Positions 1 to 6,004 of a stretch of 8,214 nt of DNA are shown in pieces; within the stretch, counting starts at the first letter, position 1; each line of letters begins with the position of its first letter. Position numbers and translations under genes: made by a program. Under the pieces are notes generated by a model. The model saw nothing but the letters and a program-made list of their open reading frames with translations. It did no database searches and was not told the DNA's origin. The DNA comes from Thermohalobaculum sp039185235 (lineage in GTDB: Bacteria; Pseudomonadota; Alphaproteobacteria; Rhodobacterales; Rhodobacteraceae), in the NCBI GenBank assembly GCA_039185235.1, contig JBCDAS010000192.1, positions 1 through 8,214 of the forward strand, read 5' to 3'.

Positions 1-1
1 C

Positions 2-289
2 AGCCAGTTCACGTCATTTGTCTGGACAGATCGATTGCGCCGATCCGGCGTGCGCATCTCAATGGATGGAAAAGGCCGGTTCCTCGACAACATCTTCGTG
101 GAACGCCTGTGGCGCTCCTTGAAGCAAGAAGCCAACTACCTCGAAGAAATCAACGACGGCTTTCAGGCCCGGCGCGTGGTCAAGAACTGGATAGACTTCT
201 ACAAAACCGAGAAGCCCCGCTCAGCCCTTGATCGGCTCATGCCAGACGACCCATATCAGGCTGGCTTGGAAGAGCAAAAGGCAGCATGA
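2..289 (+). CDS. IS3-family transposase OrfB, C-terminal fragment (cut by window edge)
   Basis: This is the end of a DDE (rve integrase-fold) transposase of the IS3 family, which would catalyse strand transfer of the element. The reading frame is open from base 2, beginning SQFTS, which in the family follows directly after the second catalytic Asp; that Asp is therefore just outside the window. The hallmark segment SMDGKGRFLDNIFVERLWRS follows, and its Glu (codon at 101-103) is the expected third catalytic residue. After it come the usual LKQE and DFYKTEKPRSAL stretches that close IS3 OrfB proteins. The frame ends at TGA 287-289. The TTG at 35 is an internal codon and not a start. About 95 codons are visible of a protein that normally has roughly 270-300. 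I see no internal frameshift in this part. Confidence 0.88.
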   Translation, partial: SQFTSFVWTDRLRRSGVRISMDGKGRFLDNIFVERLWRSLKQEANYLEEINDGFQARRVVKNWIDFYKTEKPRSALDRLMPDDPYQAGLEEQKAA

Positions 290-325
290 AACCCAAACCA
301 AACACACCTCAGAAACGCTGCAAAG

Positions 326-350
326 CTGTCCGAAAAGGCGGACATCTTCA
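326..350. repeat. Probable right terminal inverted repeat of the IS3-family element
   Basis: Starting 36 bases after the transposase stop, the sequence runs CTGTCCGAAAAGGCGGACAT and then CTTCA. Read on the minus strand it starts TGAAGATGTCCGCC, which matches the layout of IS3-family ends beginning TG and carrying a conserved GTCC...GGACAG pattern. The partner repeat is outside the window, so this is a recognition by resemblance only. Confidence 0.5.
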
Positions 351-433
351 CTCTCCTAGTGAACGCCGATTATCGCTTCAAAAAACCTGACGACCGACAG
401 CGCTTGATCCAAGAGCGGTTCTTCGCTTCATAG
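350..433 (+). pseudogene. Possible C-terminal remnant of a gene interrupted by the insertion sequence
   Basis: Directly after the inferred insertion-sequence end, an open frame encodes about 27 residues including LLVNADYRFKKPDDRQRLIQ, and ends with TAG at 431-433. It has no start of its own and no ribosome binding site. It reads like the tail of an ordinary soluble protein, as expected if the element inserted into a gene whose front part lies left of the window. I do not recognise the family. The frame happens to be the same as that of the transposase, so a chance open frame is a real alternative. Confidence 0.25.
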
Positions 434-468
434 ACAGCATGTGACGCCGTGAAGGAATTGAGAACAGG

Positions 469-1770
469 ATGAGTGATGCGAGGCTTTTGAAGTCAGCCCG
501 GAAGCTTATTGGCTTGGTTCGCGACAGGGTTGATTTGCCCCTTTCCGTCAGGCTTTGGGATGGTTCACTTGAACCTCTCGGGCAGAGTGTTGAAAATGAA
601 TTGGCGATACGGATTGAGACCCCTGGGGTCGTCCCATCGCTGTTACGTCGGCCTACGCTCGATCGGGCGATCCGACACTACGCCCATGGCAGGATCGATA
701 TCGAAGGCGGGTCCTGGGTGGACTTTGGCGAGCCTTTTGCGTTGGACAACTCAGCGAAGAGGCGGCTCAAGCAGATCCCGAAAGCAAGGCTCGCGATGGC
801 ACTGGCGCCTTTCCTGCTCGCCAAAGGAGACAATCCCGATCAAAGCCGAGGTTTTGATGGAGATGCCGAGGGCGCGGGGCGCCAAGAAGGCGAGAACAGC
901 AAGTTTATCAAGTTTCACTATGACGTGGGCGACGAGTTCTATCAGCTCTTCCTTGATCCCGAGATGCAGTATTCCTGTGCCTATTTTCCGGAAGGTGTTG
1001 AGACTTTGGAGGCGGCGCAGAAGGCCAAGCTCGACATGATCTGCCGCAAGCTTCGGCTACAAGAGGGGGACAGGTTTCTGGATATCGGCTGCGGCTGGGG
1101 CGGGTTGGTCCGTCATGCGGCCAAGCATTACCGGGTCAAGGCGCATGGTATCACGCTCTCAGAAGCGCAGGCTGCCGAAGCCCGAGCCCGGGTTCAGCGC
1201 GACGGGTTGTCTGACCAGGTCACTATCCAGATTGTTGATTACCGCGATCTAGAGGGGCAGTTCGAAAAGATCGCGTCCATCGGCATGTACGAACATATCG
1301 GTCTGAAGAACATTCCCCATTACTTCGCCAAGGTTCGCAGCTTGATGGCTCCGGATGCGTTGTTTTTGAACCATGCGATCAGTCGTGGCGCCAAGCGGGG
1401 CAAGGCACGCTTTGCTAATCGACCGGAACAGAGAGCTCTGCAGCGATATATTTTCCCCGGAGGTGAATTGGACGATATTGGGAATACGGTTGCCGAGATG
1501 GAGCGCGCAAAACTTGAAGTTCATGATGTCGAAGCCTGGCGGCGGCACTATGCGCGCACCACGCGGATTTGGTGCGAGCGCCTGACCGCTCGCCGTGCTG
1601 AGGCAGAAGCGCTTGTGGGGGCCCAGACATATCGGCTGTGGTCAGCGTATCTAGGGGGCTGTTCGCTTGCATTTCTACGCGGTTCAGCCCGGATCTATCA
1701 AACCCTCGTATCTCAATCGCCGAAAGGTGTGCCCCCATTGCCACCCTCTCGCGCGGATCTCTACCGATAA
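469..1770 (+). CDS. cfa: Cyclopropane-fatty-acyl-phospholipid synthase (SAM-dependent)
   Basis: The enzyme transfers a methylene group from S-adenosylmethionine to the double bond of unsaturated acyl chains in membrane phospholipids, usually as a stress or stationary-phase adaptation. The 433-residue product is somewhat longer than E. coli Cfa (about 380). It has the family's N-terminal lipid-binding region (about 1-140), the FHYDVGDEFYQLFLDP segment (149-164), MQYSCAYF with Cys170, the SAM-binding loop LDIGCGWGG (204-212), GMYEHIG with Glu275, NHAIS with His302, YIFPGGEL (327-334) and HYARTTRIW with Tyr361. Cys170, Glu275, His302 and Tyr361 align with the bicarbonate-site residues of E. coli Cfa, so an active enzyme is expected. 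ATG 469 is the first start after an in-frame TGA at 442-444; AAGGAA at 452-457 is a modest ribosome binding site. It stands alone between the insertion sequence and the nuo operon. A related fatty-acid methyltransferase of the same superfamily is possible. Confidence 0.9.
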   Translation: MSDARLLKSARKLIGLVRDRVDLPLSVRLWDGSLEPLGQSVENELAIRIETPGVVPSLLRRPTLDRAIRHYAHGRIDIEGGSWVDFGEPFALDNSAKRRLKQIPKARLAMALAPFLLAKGDNPDQSRGFDGDAEGAGRQEGENSKFIKFHYDVGDEFYQLFLDPEMQYSCAYFPEGVETLEAAQKAKLDMICRKLRLQEGDRFLDIGCGWGGLVRHAAKHYRVKAHGITLSEAQAAEARARVQRDGLSDQVTIQIVDYRDLEGQFEKIASIGMYEHIGLKNIPHYFAKVRSLMAPDALFLNHAISRGAKRGKARFANRPEQRALQRYIFPGGELDDIGNTVAEMERAKLEVHDVEAWRRHYARTTRIWCERLTARRAEAEALVGAQTYRLWSAYLGGCSLAFLRGSARIYQTLVSQSPKGVPPLPPSRADLYR

Positions 1771-1849
1771 GAAGCGCACTCACGGCGAGCGTGCAATTCA
1801 CAGCACTGCGACGTCTTTAGCGTTGCATCATGAGACTGATCGGTAGAGA
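1758..1849. repeat. Perfect 11-bp inverted repeat spanning the cfa 3' end
   Basis: TCTCTACCGAT at 1758-1768, which covers the last codons of cfa, is the exact reverse complement of ATCGGTAGAGA at 1839-1849. The arms are 70 bases apart. In the cfa transcript they could pair to close a loop that contains the smaller hairpin at 1807-1827. This could mark a transcript end, a processing site, or two binding sites for one regulator. No T-run follows, so it is not a textbook terminator. A chance match of this size is possible in 8 kb. Confidence 0.5.
1807..1827 (+). terminator. Small hairpin after cfa, weak terminator candidate
   Basis: TGCGACG (1807-1813) can pair with CGTTGCA (1821-1827), giving a seven-pair stem with one G-U pair and a seven-base loop. 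It lies 36 bases after the cfa stop, inside the larger inverted repeat. There is no U-tract after it, so intrinsic termination would be weak. It might instead be part of a Rho-dependent or structural 3' end. Confidence 0.2.
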
Positions 1850-1895
1850 CTTACTTTGTTTTTGCGCTGCAGCTTGGCAACCGCATCTGGCTTTG

Positions 1896-1924
1896 TTGAC
1901 CCGCCTCCAGTGGGGGGGTACACG
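1896..1924 (+). promoter_or_regulatory. Possible sigma-70-type promoter for the nuo operon
   Basis: TTGACC (1896-1901) is followed after 17 bases by TACACG (1919-1924). The -35 matches the consensus well, the -10 only partly (three of six). It lies about 45 bases before the nuoA start, inside the only spacer long enough to hold an operon promoter. A run of seven G (1912-1918) fills the end of the spacer between the two boxes. Alphaproteobacterial promoters often have weak -10 boxes, so this is only a candidate. Confidence 0.28.
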
Positions 1925-1968
1925 GAGATTGGGATGCGAAGCCAGCCACAGGATAGGGGTGAGCCTGC

Positions 1969-2334
1969 ATGGAAGATCTTCTCCGAGAGTATCTGCCTAT
2001 CCTCATCTTCCTGGGACTTGCGATCGCACTGGGTCTGTTCCTGATCATCGCGGCCTGGGTGATTGCCCCAGCTGATCCAGATGCCGAGAAAACCTCTGCC
2101 TACGAATGCGGTTTCAACGCGTTTGACGATGCGCGCATGAAATTCGATGTGCGGTTCTACCTCGTTTCGATCCTTTTTATCATTTTCGATTTGGAAATCG
2201 CTTTCCTGTTTCCTTGGGCGGCGGCCTTTGGCGATTTGAGCGACACGGCGTTCTGGTCGATGATGGTCTTCTTGGCGGTGCTCACCATCGGCTTCGCTTA
2301 TGAGTGGAAAAAGGGAGCCTTGGAATGGGAGTGA
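1969..2334 (+). CDS. nuoA: NADH-quinone oxidoreductase subunit A
   Basis: NuoA is a small membrane subunit of respiratory complex I (ND3 homologue, Nqo7 in Paracoccus), placed next to the quinone chamber, where its long loop takes part in coupling quinone reduction to proton pumping. The 121-residue protein has the family's usual length and three hydrophobic helices (about 8-31, 62-84, 94-111). Between helices 1 and 2 lies the conserved YECGF (45-49). Helix 2 carries FDLEIAFLFPWA with the membrane acidic residues Asp74 and Glu76. ATG 1969 is preceded by the purine-rich AGGGGTGA (1955-1962). It is the first gene of the operon: 198 bases separate it from cfa, and its last codons overlap nuoB by 10 bases, which suggests translational coupling. 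Confidence 0.96.
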   Translation: MEDLLREYLPILIFLGLAIALGLFLIIAAWVIAPADPDAEKTSAYECGFNAFDDARMKFDVRFYLVSILFIIFDLEIAFLFPWAAAFGDLSDTAFWSMMVFLAVLTIGFAYEWKKGALEWE

Positions 2335-2855
2335 TCGCACAGAACGCTGCCGGTGCAGACAAGGATGTCCTGGCAGCAAACATCTCCAACGAGTTGGCGG
2401 ATAAGGGATTTCTGCTCACCAATACCGAGGACCTGATCAATTGGGCGCGGACTGGCTCGTTGATGTGGATGACCTTTGGCTTGGCATGTTGCGCGGTTGA
2501 GATGATGCATGCCTCGATGCCGCGTTATGATCTCGAGCGGTTCGGATTTGCCCCGCGCGCAAGCCCGCGTCAGTCGGATGTGATGATCGTGGCTGGCACG
2601 TTGACCAACAAGATGGCCCCCGCGCTGCGCAAGGTCTATGATCAGATGCCTGAGCCACGTTACGTGATCTCGATGGGGTCCTGCGCGAATGGCGGGGGTT
2701 ACTACCACTACAGCTACTCCGTCGTGCGCGGTTGCGACCGGATCGTCCCGGTCGACATCTACGTGCCTGGCTGCCCGCCAACGGCAGAGGCGCTCGTTTA
2801 TGGCATCCTACAGCTACAGCGTAAGATCCGGCGCACCGGCACCATTACACGCTGA
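2325..2855 (+). CDS. nuoB: NADH-quinone oxidoreductase subunit B (N2 cluster subunit)
   Basis: NuoB (PSST/Nqo6 homologue) holds iron-sulfur cluster N2, which passes electrons to quinone at the interface with NuoD in the connecting module of complex I. The ligands are present: the adjacent cysteines in GLACCAVEMM (Cys55, Cys56), GSCANGGG (Cys120) and VPGCPPTAE (Cys150). The core from residue 31 to the end is closely like Rhodobacteraceae NuoB, including ASPRQSDVMIVAGTLTNKMA. I chose ATG 2325 (176 residues). A longer frame opens at GTG 2304, but GGGAG at 2313-2317 sits 7 bases before ATG 2325 and only that start gives the usual short variable N-terminus. The start lies inside the end of nuoA (10-base overlap). 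The stop is 9 bases before the nuoC start. Confidence 0.96.
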   Translation: MGVIAQNAAGADKDVLAANISNELADKGFLLTNTEDLINWARTGSLMWMTFGLACCAVEMMHASMPRYDLERFGFAPRASPRQSDVMIVAGTLTNKMAPALRKVYDQMPEPRYVISMGSCANGGGYYHYSYSVVRGCDRIVPVDIYVPGCPPTAEALVYGILQLQRKIRRTGTITR

Positions 2856-2864
2856 GGAGTGGGT

Positions 2865-3467
2865 ATGAGCGAAGCACTCGAGGAACTGGGCGAGTTTTTG
2901 TCGGCCTCTCAAGCGGACCAAGTCATCTCGGCTGAGGTCAAGAACGGGGAGTTGACAGTCTTCTCGACCGTGCGCGGCCTGCCGACGCTTGTTGCCTATC
3001 TGCGCGACAATGCGGCCTGTGAATTCACAACGATGATCGATATCACAGCGGTCGATTTTCCCGAGCGGGAAGAGCGGTTTGAGGTCGTCTACCACTTCCT
3101 CTCCATGCGCCAAAACATTCGCATTCGGATCAAAGTGGCCGCTGATGAGAGCACGATCATCCCCTCGATCACACAACAGCACCCCTCGGCCAATTGGTTC
3201 GAGCGCGAAGTGTTCGACATGTATGGGATCCTGTTCTCCGGCCATCCGGATCTAAGGCGGATTTTGACCGATTACGGCTTTCGCGGGCACCCGCTTCGCA
3301 AGGATTTCCCGACGACGGGCTACACAGAGGTTCGTTATGACGAGACCCAGAAACGTGTGGTCTACGAGCCGGTAACCCTCACACAGGATTACCGCCAGTT
3401 CGACTTCATGTCGCCTTGGGAGGGCGCTGACTACATCCTTCCCGGCGACGAGAAGAAGGAGGTCTGA
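2865..3467 (+). CDS. nuoC: NADH-quinone oxidoreductase subunit C (30 kDa subunit)
   Basis: NuoC is the 30-kDa subunit (Nqo5) of the hydrophilic arm of complex I. It carries no cofactor and braces NuoD and the iron-sulfur subunits. The 200-residue product is a separate protein, not the NuoCD fusion found in E. coli. It shows the conserved WFEREVFDMYGI (111-122) and the complex I 30-kDa signature GHPDLRRILTDYGFRGHPLR (126-145), followed by KDFP. ATG 2865 is preferred over GTG 2859 because GAGGAG (2854-2859) lies 5 bases upstream as its ribosome binding site; that site overlaps the nuoB stop. The 3' end carries AAGGAGG, the binding site for the next gene, which is a sulfotransferase rather than nuoD. 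Confidence 0.96.
   Translation: MSEALEELGEFLSASQADQVISAEVKNGELTVFSTVRGLPTLVAYLRDNAACEFTTMIDITAVDFPEREERFEVVYHFLSMRQNIRIRIKVAADESTIIPSITQQHPSANWFEREVFDMYGILFSGHPDLRRILTDYGFRGHPLRKDFPTTGYTEVRYDETQKRVVYEPVTLTQDYRQFDFMSPWEGADYILPGDEKKEV
3456..3462 (+). promoter_or_regulatory. Near-consensus ribosome binding site deciding a TTG start
   Basis: AAGGAGG lies within the last codons of nuoC, 7 bases before TTG 3470. No in-frame ATG or GTG occurs until well after the cofactor-binding motif of the sulfotransferase, so this strong site and the intact N-terminus together support a TTG start. A rare start codon with an excellent Shine-Dalgarno site suggests a set, moderate translation level. Confidence 0.75.
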
Positions 3468-3469
3468 GT

Positions 3470-4393
3470 TTGGGATTTGCAGCCGTCGACCCAAGATTTG
3501 CTGAGCCAAACTGCCTGTTCTGGTGCATTGGGGCGCAGAAGGCTGGTACGACATGGCTGCATTCCTATCTGGCCGACCACCCGCAGGTCTTGATGCCGAG
3601 CGTGCGTAAGGAACTGCAATATTGGAACCATGTGCGCCCACCATTCGACACCTATGGCACGCAGACCACGCGCGGAGAACTGCTGAAAAACCGCGCGCGA
3701 CGCTTGGCAATGTCTGTGTTGAAGGGCGAGGAGGGGCGGCTCAAAGCGCGCGCATGGGCAGCTTTCGAGCGGGCTCTTCGGACACAAGATCCGGCGCATG
3801 TCGACTATGCCAACACCCTTTTCGCCTTTTTTGACGGGCATCGAGCCGTCGGGGAGGCCTCGCCCGAATACGCGCTCTTGGAGGCAGAAACACTTCAGGA
3901 GATGGCGGCCCTTTCGCCGAAAAGCCGGATGATCTACATCATGCGCGACCCGGTGGAGCGGATGCTTTCGGGCATTCGTTTCGCGCTCAGCCGACATGCG
4001 ACGGTGACCCCGGAGGCGTTGGATGAACGGGTGACGCTGGCGCTGGATGGCGGCGACCCGCATCGTGATTTCTGGCGCACGCGCTACGATCAAGTGATCT
4101 CCAAGCTCGACGCGACACTTCCTAAAGAGCGCGTTGCCTACTTCTTCTACGAAACGCTGTTCAGCGAGCAAGAGATCGCGCGGCTGACAGAGTTTCTAGG
4201 TGTCGACCCGATGCCCGCGGATTTTGAGCGCAAGGTTTGGGTGACCAAGAGCCGGGAGGTCATGCCCTCGAACACTGCAATCACCCGGGTCAAGGACGCG
4301 CTTCAGCCGGTCTACCGCTTCGTCGAGGATCGCTTTGGCACCGAGTTGCCCGATAGATGGAAGCGCTCGTTTGGTGCCACGGATGTGACCTGA
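3470..4393 (+). CDS. PAPS-dependent sulfotransferase family protein inside the nuo operon
   Basis: The 307-residue protein belongs to the P-loop-like sulfotransferase superfamily, which moves a sulfuryl group from PAPS to a hydroxyl or amine of an acceptor. The 5'-phosphosulfate loop GAQKAGTTWL (21-30, Lys24) is at the N-terminus, KELQYW (47-52) follows at the position of the usual KE(P/L)-x-YF element, then GEASPEY (128-134), and the 3'-phosphate-binding segment IMRDPVERMLSG (157-168, Arg159). There is no signal peptide or transmembrane segment, so a cytoplasmic enzyme is expected. The closest general type is the bacterial NDST-like or Sulfotransfer_1/3 group; the acceptor cannot be told. 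It starts with TTG two bases after the nuoC stop and ends 11 bases before the next gene. Base composition is like the nuo genes (42 of 60 G/C at 3721-3780), so a recent foreign origin is not indicated. No role in complex I is known for this family. Confidence 0.87.
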   Translation: MGFAAVDPRFAEPNCLFWCIGAQKAGTTWLHSYLADHPQVLMPSVRKELQYWNHVRPPFDTYGTQTTRGELLKNRARRLAMSVLKGEEGRLKARAWAAFERALRTQDPAHVDYANTLFAFFDGHRAVGEASPEYALLEAETLQEMAALSPKSRMIYIMRDPVERMLSGIRFALSRHATVTPEALDERVTLALDGGDPHRDFWRTRYDQVISKLDATLPKERVAYFFYETLFSEQEIARLTEFLGVDPMPADFERKVWVTKSREVMPSNTAITRVKDALQPVYRFVEDRFGTELPDRWKRSFGATDVT

Positions 4394-4404
4394 GGAGAGG
4401 CAGA

Positions 4405-4782
4405 ATGCTGGATCAGTTAACCACCGAGATCGAAGCCCTCGCCATCGCCTATTGCGAGGCGATCCACCACGCGAAACCCGCCGTGTTTGAAGAAATGTGC
4501 CACGAGCGATTTTTGATGACCGCGGTGGATGGCAATGGTGCAGCGATTTTTTGGGACAAAGCCGCCTATCTTACCCGTGTTGCTGGTCGTGACCCGTTTG
4601 CCGGAGCGCCGTCCTACGAGATCCTGTCGATCGATGTCTCCGGCGATGCGACTGCACATGTGAAGTTATGGGTCGATGTGCCGCCCCGGCGTTTCGAAGA
4701 CTATCTCGGCTTTTACCGTGTCGATGGCGATTGGAAGTTGATCACCAAACTGTTCCGTACCGCCAGCGGCCCGGCACTCTGA
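4405..4782 (+). CDS. Putative lumazine-binding / NTF2-like small protein
   Basis: The 125-residue product looks like a member of the putative lumazine-binding family in the NTF2-like (SnoaL-type) cone fold. It has an N-terminal helix with AIAYCEAIHHAKPAVFEEMC (14-33), a middle part containing FWDKAAYLTRVAGRDPF, a strand region with EILSIDVSGDATAHVKLWVD, and the characteristic ending FEDYLGFYRVDGDWKLITKL. Members of this fold range from small-molecule enzymes to binding proteins; no catalytic residues can be assigned here. The family name does not prove lumazine binding. ATG 4405 is chosen over a longer frame opening at ATG 4357, because GAGGAGAGG (4392-4400) lies just before it and the longer version would overlap the sulfotransferase. 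It ends 10 bases before nuoD. Position suggests co-expression with the sulfotransferase and nuo genes. Confidence 0.72.
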   Translation: MLDQLTTEIEALAIAYCEAIHHAKPAVFEEMCHERFLMTAVDGNGAAIFWDKAAYLTRVAGRDPFAGAPSYEILSIDVSGDATAHVKLWVDVPPRRFEDYLGFYRVDGDWKLITKLFRTASGPAL

Positions 4783-4792
4783 GGAGAAACTG

Positions 4793-6004
4793 ATGGACGG
4801 ATCGATCGATACTCTAACCGGCGAACAGCGGATCCGGAACTTCAATATCAACTTCGGGCCACAACACCCTGCCGCGCATGGTGTTTTGCGGATGGTTTTG
4901 GAGCTGGACGGAGAGATAGTCGAGCGGACCGATCCGCATATCGGCCTCCTCCATCGCGGGACCGAGAAGCTGATGGAGAGCCGGACCTACCTCCAGAACC
5001 TGCCCTATTTCGACCGGCTCGACTATGTGGCGCCGATGAACCAGGAACATGCTTGGTGCCTGGCGATTGAACGGCTGACTGGTACGGAAGTCCCGCGGAG
5101 GGGCCAGCTGATCCGGGTGCTCTATTGCGAGATGGGGCGCATTCTCAATCACCTCCTCAACGTCACCACCCAGGCAATGGATGTGGGTGCATTGACCCCG
5201 CCGCTCTGGGGCTTCGAGGAGCGTGAGAAGCTGATGATTTTCTACGAGCGGGCCTGCGGCGCGCGCCTCCACGCGGCGTATTTCCGGCCCGGTGGCGTGC
5301 ATCAGGACCTGCCGCCAGAGCTCTGCGACGATATCTGGCAATGGACCGAGGAGTTCCCGCAGGTCCTGGATGATCTCGAGACGCTGCTCACCGAAAACCG
5401 CATCTTCAAACAACGCAATGTGGATATTGCCACGGTGCCGATCGAGATGGCGCAGGCCTGGGGCTTCTCTGGCGTGATGGTCCGCGGCTCCGGCTGGGCC
5501 TGGGACCTGCGCCGGGCGCAGCCTTATGAGTGCTATGACGAGATGGAGTTCCTGATCCCCATCGGCAAAAACGGCGATTGCTATGACCGCTACCTCTGCC
5601 GGATGGAGGAGATGCGGGAAAGCACCAAGATCATGCGCCAATGCCTCGAGAAGATGGACAAAGTCACAGGCGAGCCCGTGATCTCGACCGATGGCAAAAT
5701 GACGCCACCTAAGCGCGGTGAGATGAAAACCTCGATGGAGGCGCTCATTCACCACTTCAAGCTCTACACCGAAGGCTTCCGCGTGCCCGAGGGCGAGATC
5801 TACGCAGCCGTCGAGGCGCCGAAGGGCGAGTTCGGGGTCTATCTGGTCTCGGACGGTACGAACAAACCGTACAAGGCGAAGCTCCGCGCGCCTGGCTATC
5901 CTCACCTCGCTGCCATGGATGAGATTTGCCGGGGCCACCAACTGGCCGATGTCAGCGCAATCTTGGGCTCGCTGGACGTAGTTTTTGGGGAGATTGACAG
6001 ATAA
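4793..6004 (+). CDS. nuoD: NADH-quinone oxidoreductase subunit D (49 kDa, quinone site)
   Basis: NuoD (Nqo4) forms, with NuoB, the quinone-binding cavity of complex I and is related to the large subunit of [NiFe] hydrogenases. The 403 residues cover the full family. The cavity residues are visible: GPQHPAAHG (22-30) with His29, and LDYVAPM (76-82) with Tyr78. Their 49-residue spacing equals that of His38 and Tyr87 in the Thermus subunit. Other family stretches are HIGLLHRGTEKLMESRTYLQ (49-68), FYERACGARLHAAYFRPGG, VRGSGWAWDLRRAQPY and the C-terminal DVVFGEIDR. ATG 4793 has GGAG 6 bases upstream. The N-terminus before GEQRIRNF is short, but within the family range. The TAA stop at 6002-6004 shares its last A with the ATG of the next gene. 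GC is high (39 of 60 at 5281-5340). The opposite strand is open for 402 codons, but that is a codon-bias shadow. Confidence 0.97.
   Translation: MDGSIDTLTGEQRIRNFNINFGPQHPAAHGVLRMVLELDGEIVERTDPHIGLLHRGTEKLMESRTYLQNLPYFDRLDYVAPMNQEHAWCLAIERLTGTEVPRRGQLIRVLYCEMGRILNHLLNVTTQAMDVGALTPPLWGFEEREKLMIFYERACGARLHAAYFRPGGVHQDLPPELCDDIWQWTEEFPQVLDDLETLLTENRIFKQRNVDIATVPIEMAQAWGFSGVMVRGSGWAWDLRRAQPYECYDEMEFLIPIGKNGDCYDRYLCRMEEMRESTKIMRQCLEKMDKVTGEPVISTDGKMTPPKRGEMKTSMEALIHHFKLYTEGFRVPEGEIYAAVEAPKGEFGVYLVSDGTNKPYKAKLRAPGYPHLAAMDEICRGHQLADVSAILGSLDVVFGEIDR

Larger units (their letters stand above)
1..350 (+). mobile_element. Right end of an IS3-family insertion sequence
   Basis: The left edge of the window cuts an insertion sequence. 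What remains is the C-terminal part of an OrfB-type transposase followed by about 60 non-coding bases. These end in a segment (326-350) resembling the conserved terminal repeat of IS3-family elements, finishing in the expected CA. The left end, orfA and any target duplication lie outside the window, so whether the element is complete or active cannot be judged. The boundary at 350 is inferred from family resemblance and may be off by several bases. Confidence 0.65.

Noticed and set aside
509..1039. A 176-codon plus-strand frame within cfa
   Set aside because: It is an out-of-frame shadow with Arg/Ser/Trp-rich low-information sequence. The cfa frame over the same bases has all the expected motifs.
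1774..1794. GCAC/GTGC hairpin just after the cfa stop
   Set aside because: Only four continuous pairs, with competing partners nearby and no T-run; too weak to call a terminator.
1830..2075. An 81-codon frame in the cfa-nuoA spacer
   Set aside because: It runs into nuoA in another frame, has no ribosome binding site and no recognisable sequence. The spacer is better explained as regulatory.
2304..2324. GTG 2304 as the nuoB start
   Set aside because: GGGAG at 2313-2317 would lie inside the gene, the overlap with nuoA would grow to 31 bases, and ATG 2325 gives the normal family N-terminus.
1828..2379. A 183-codon minus-strand frame over the nuoA region
   Set aside because: It lies opposite nuoA and the start of nuoB, and its composition is that of antisense to hydrophobic codons (many Arg, Glu, Gln, His). 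No sign of a real gene.
3431..4171. A 246-codon minus-strand frame opposite the sulfotransferase
   Set aside because: The plus-strand frame carries clear sulfotransferase motifs. The minus frame has no domain, no ribosome binding site and a shadow-like composition.
4357..4404. ATG 4357 as the start of the NTF2-like gene
   Set aside because: It would overlap the sulfotransferase by 37 bases and lacks a binding site, while ATG 4405 follows a strong GAGGAGAGG site.
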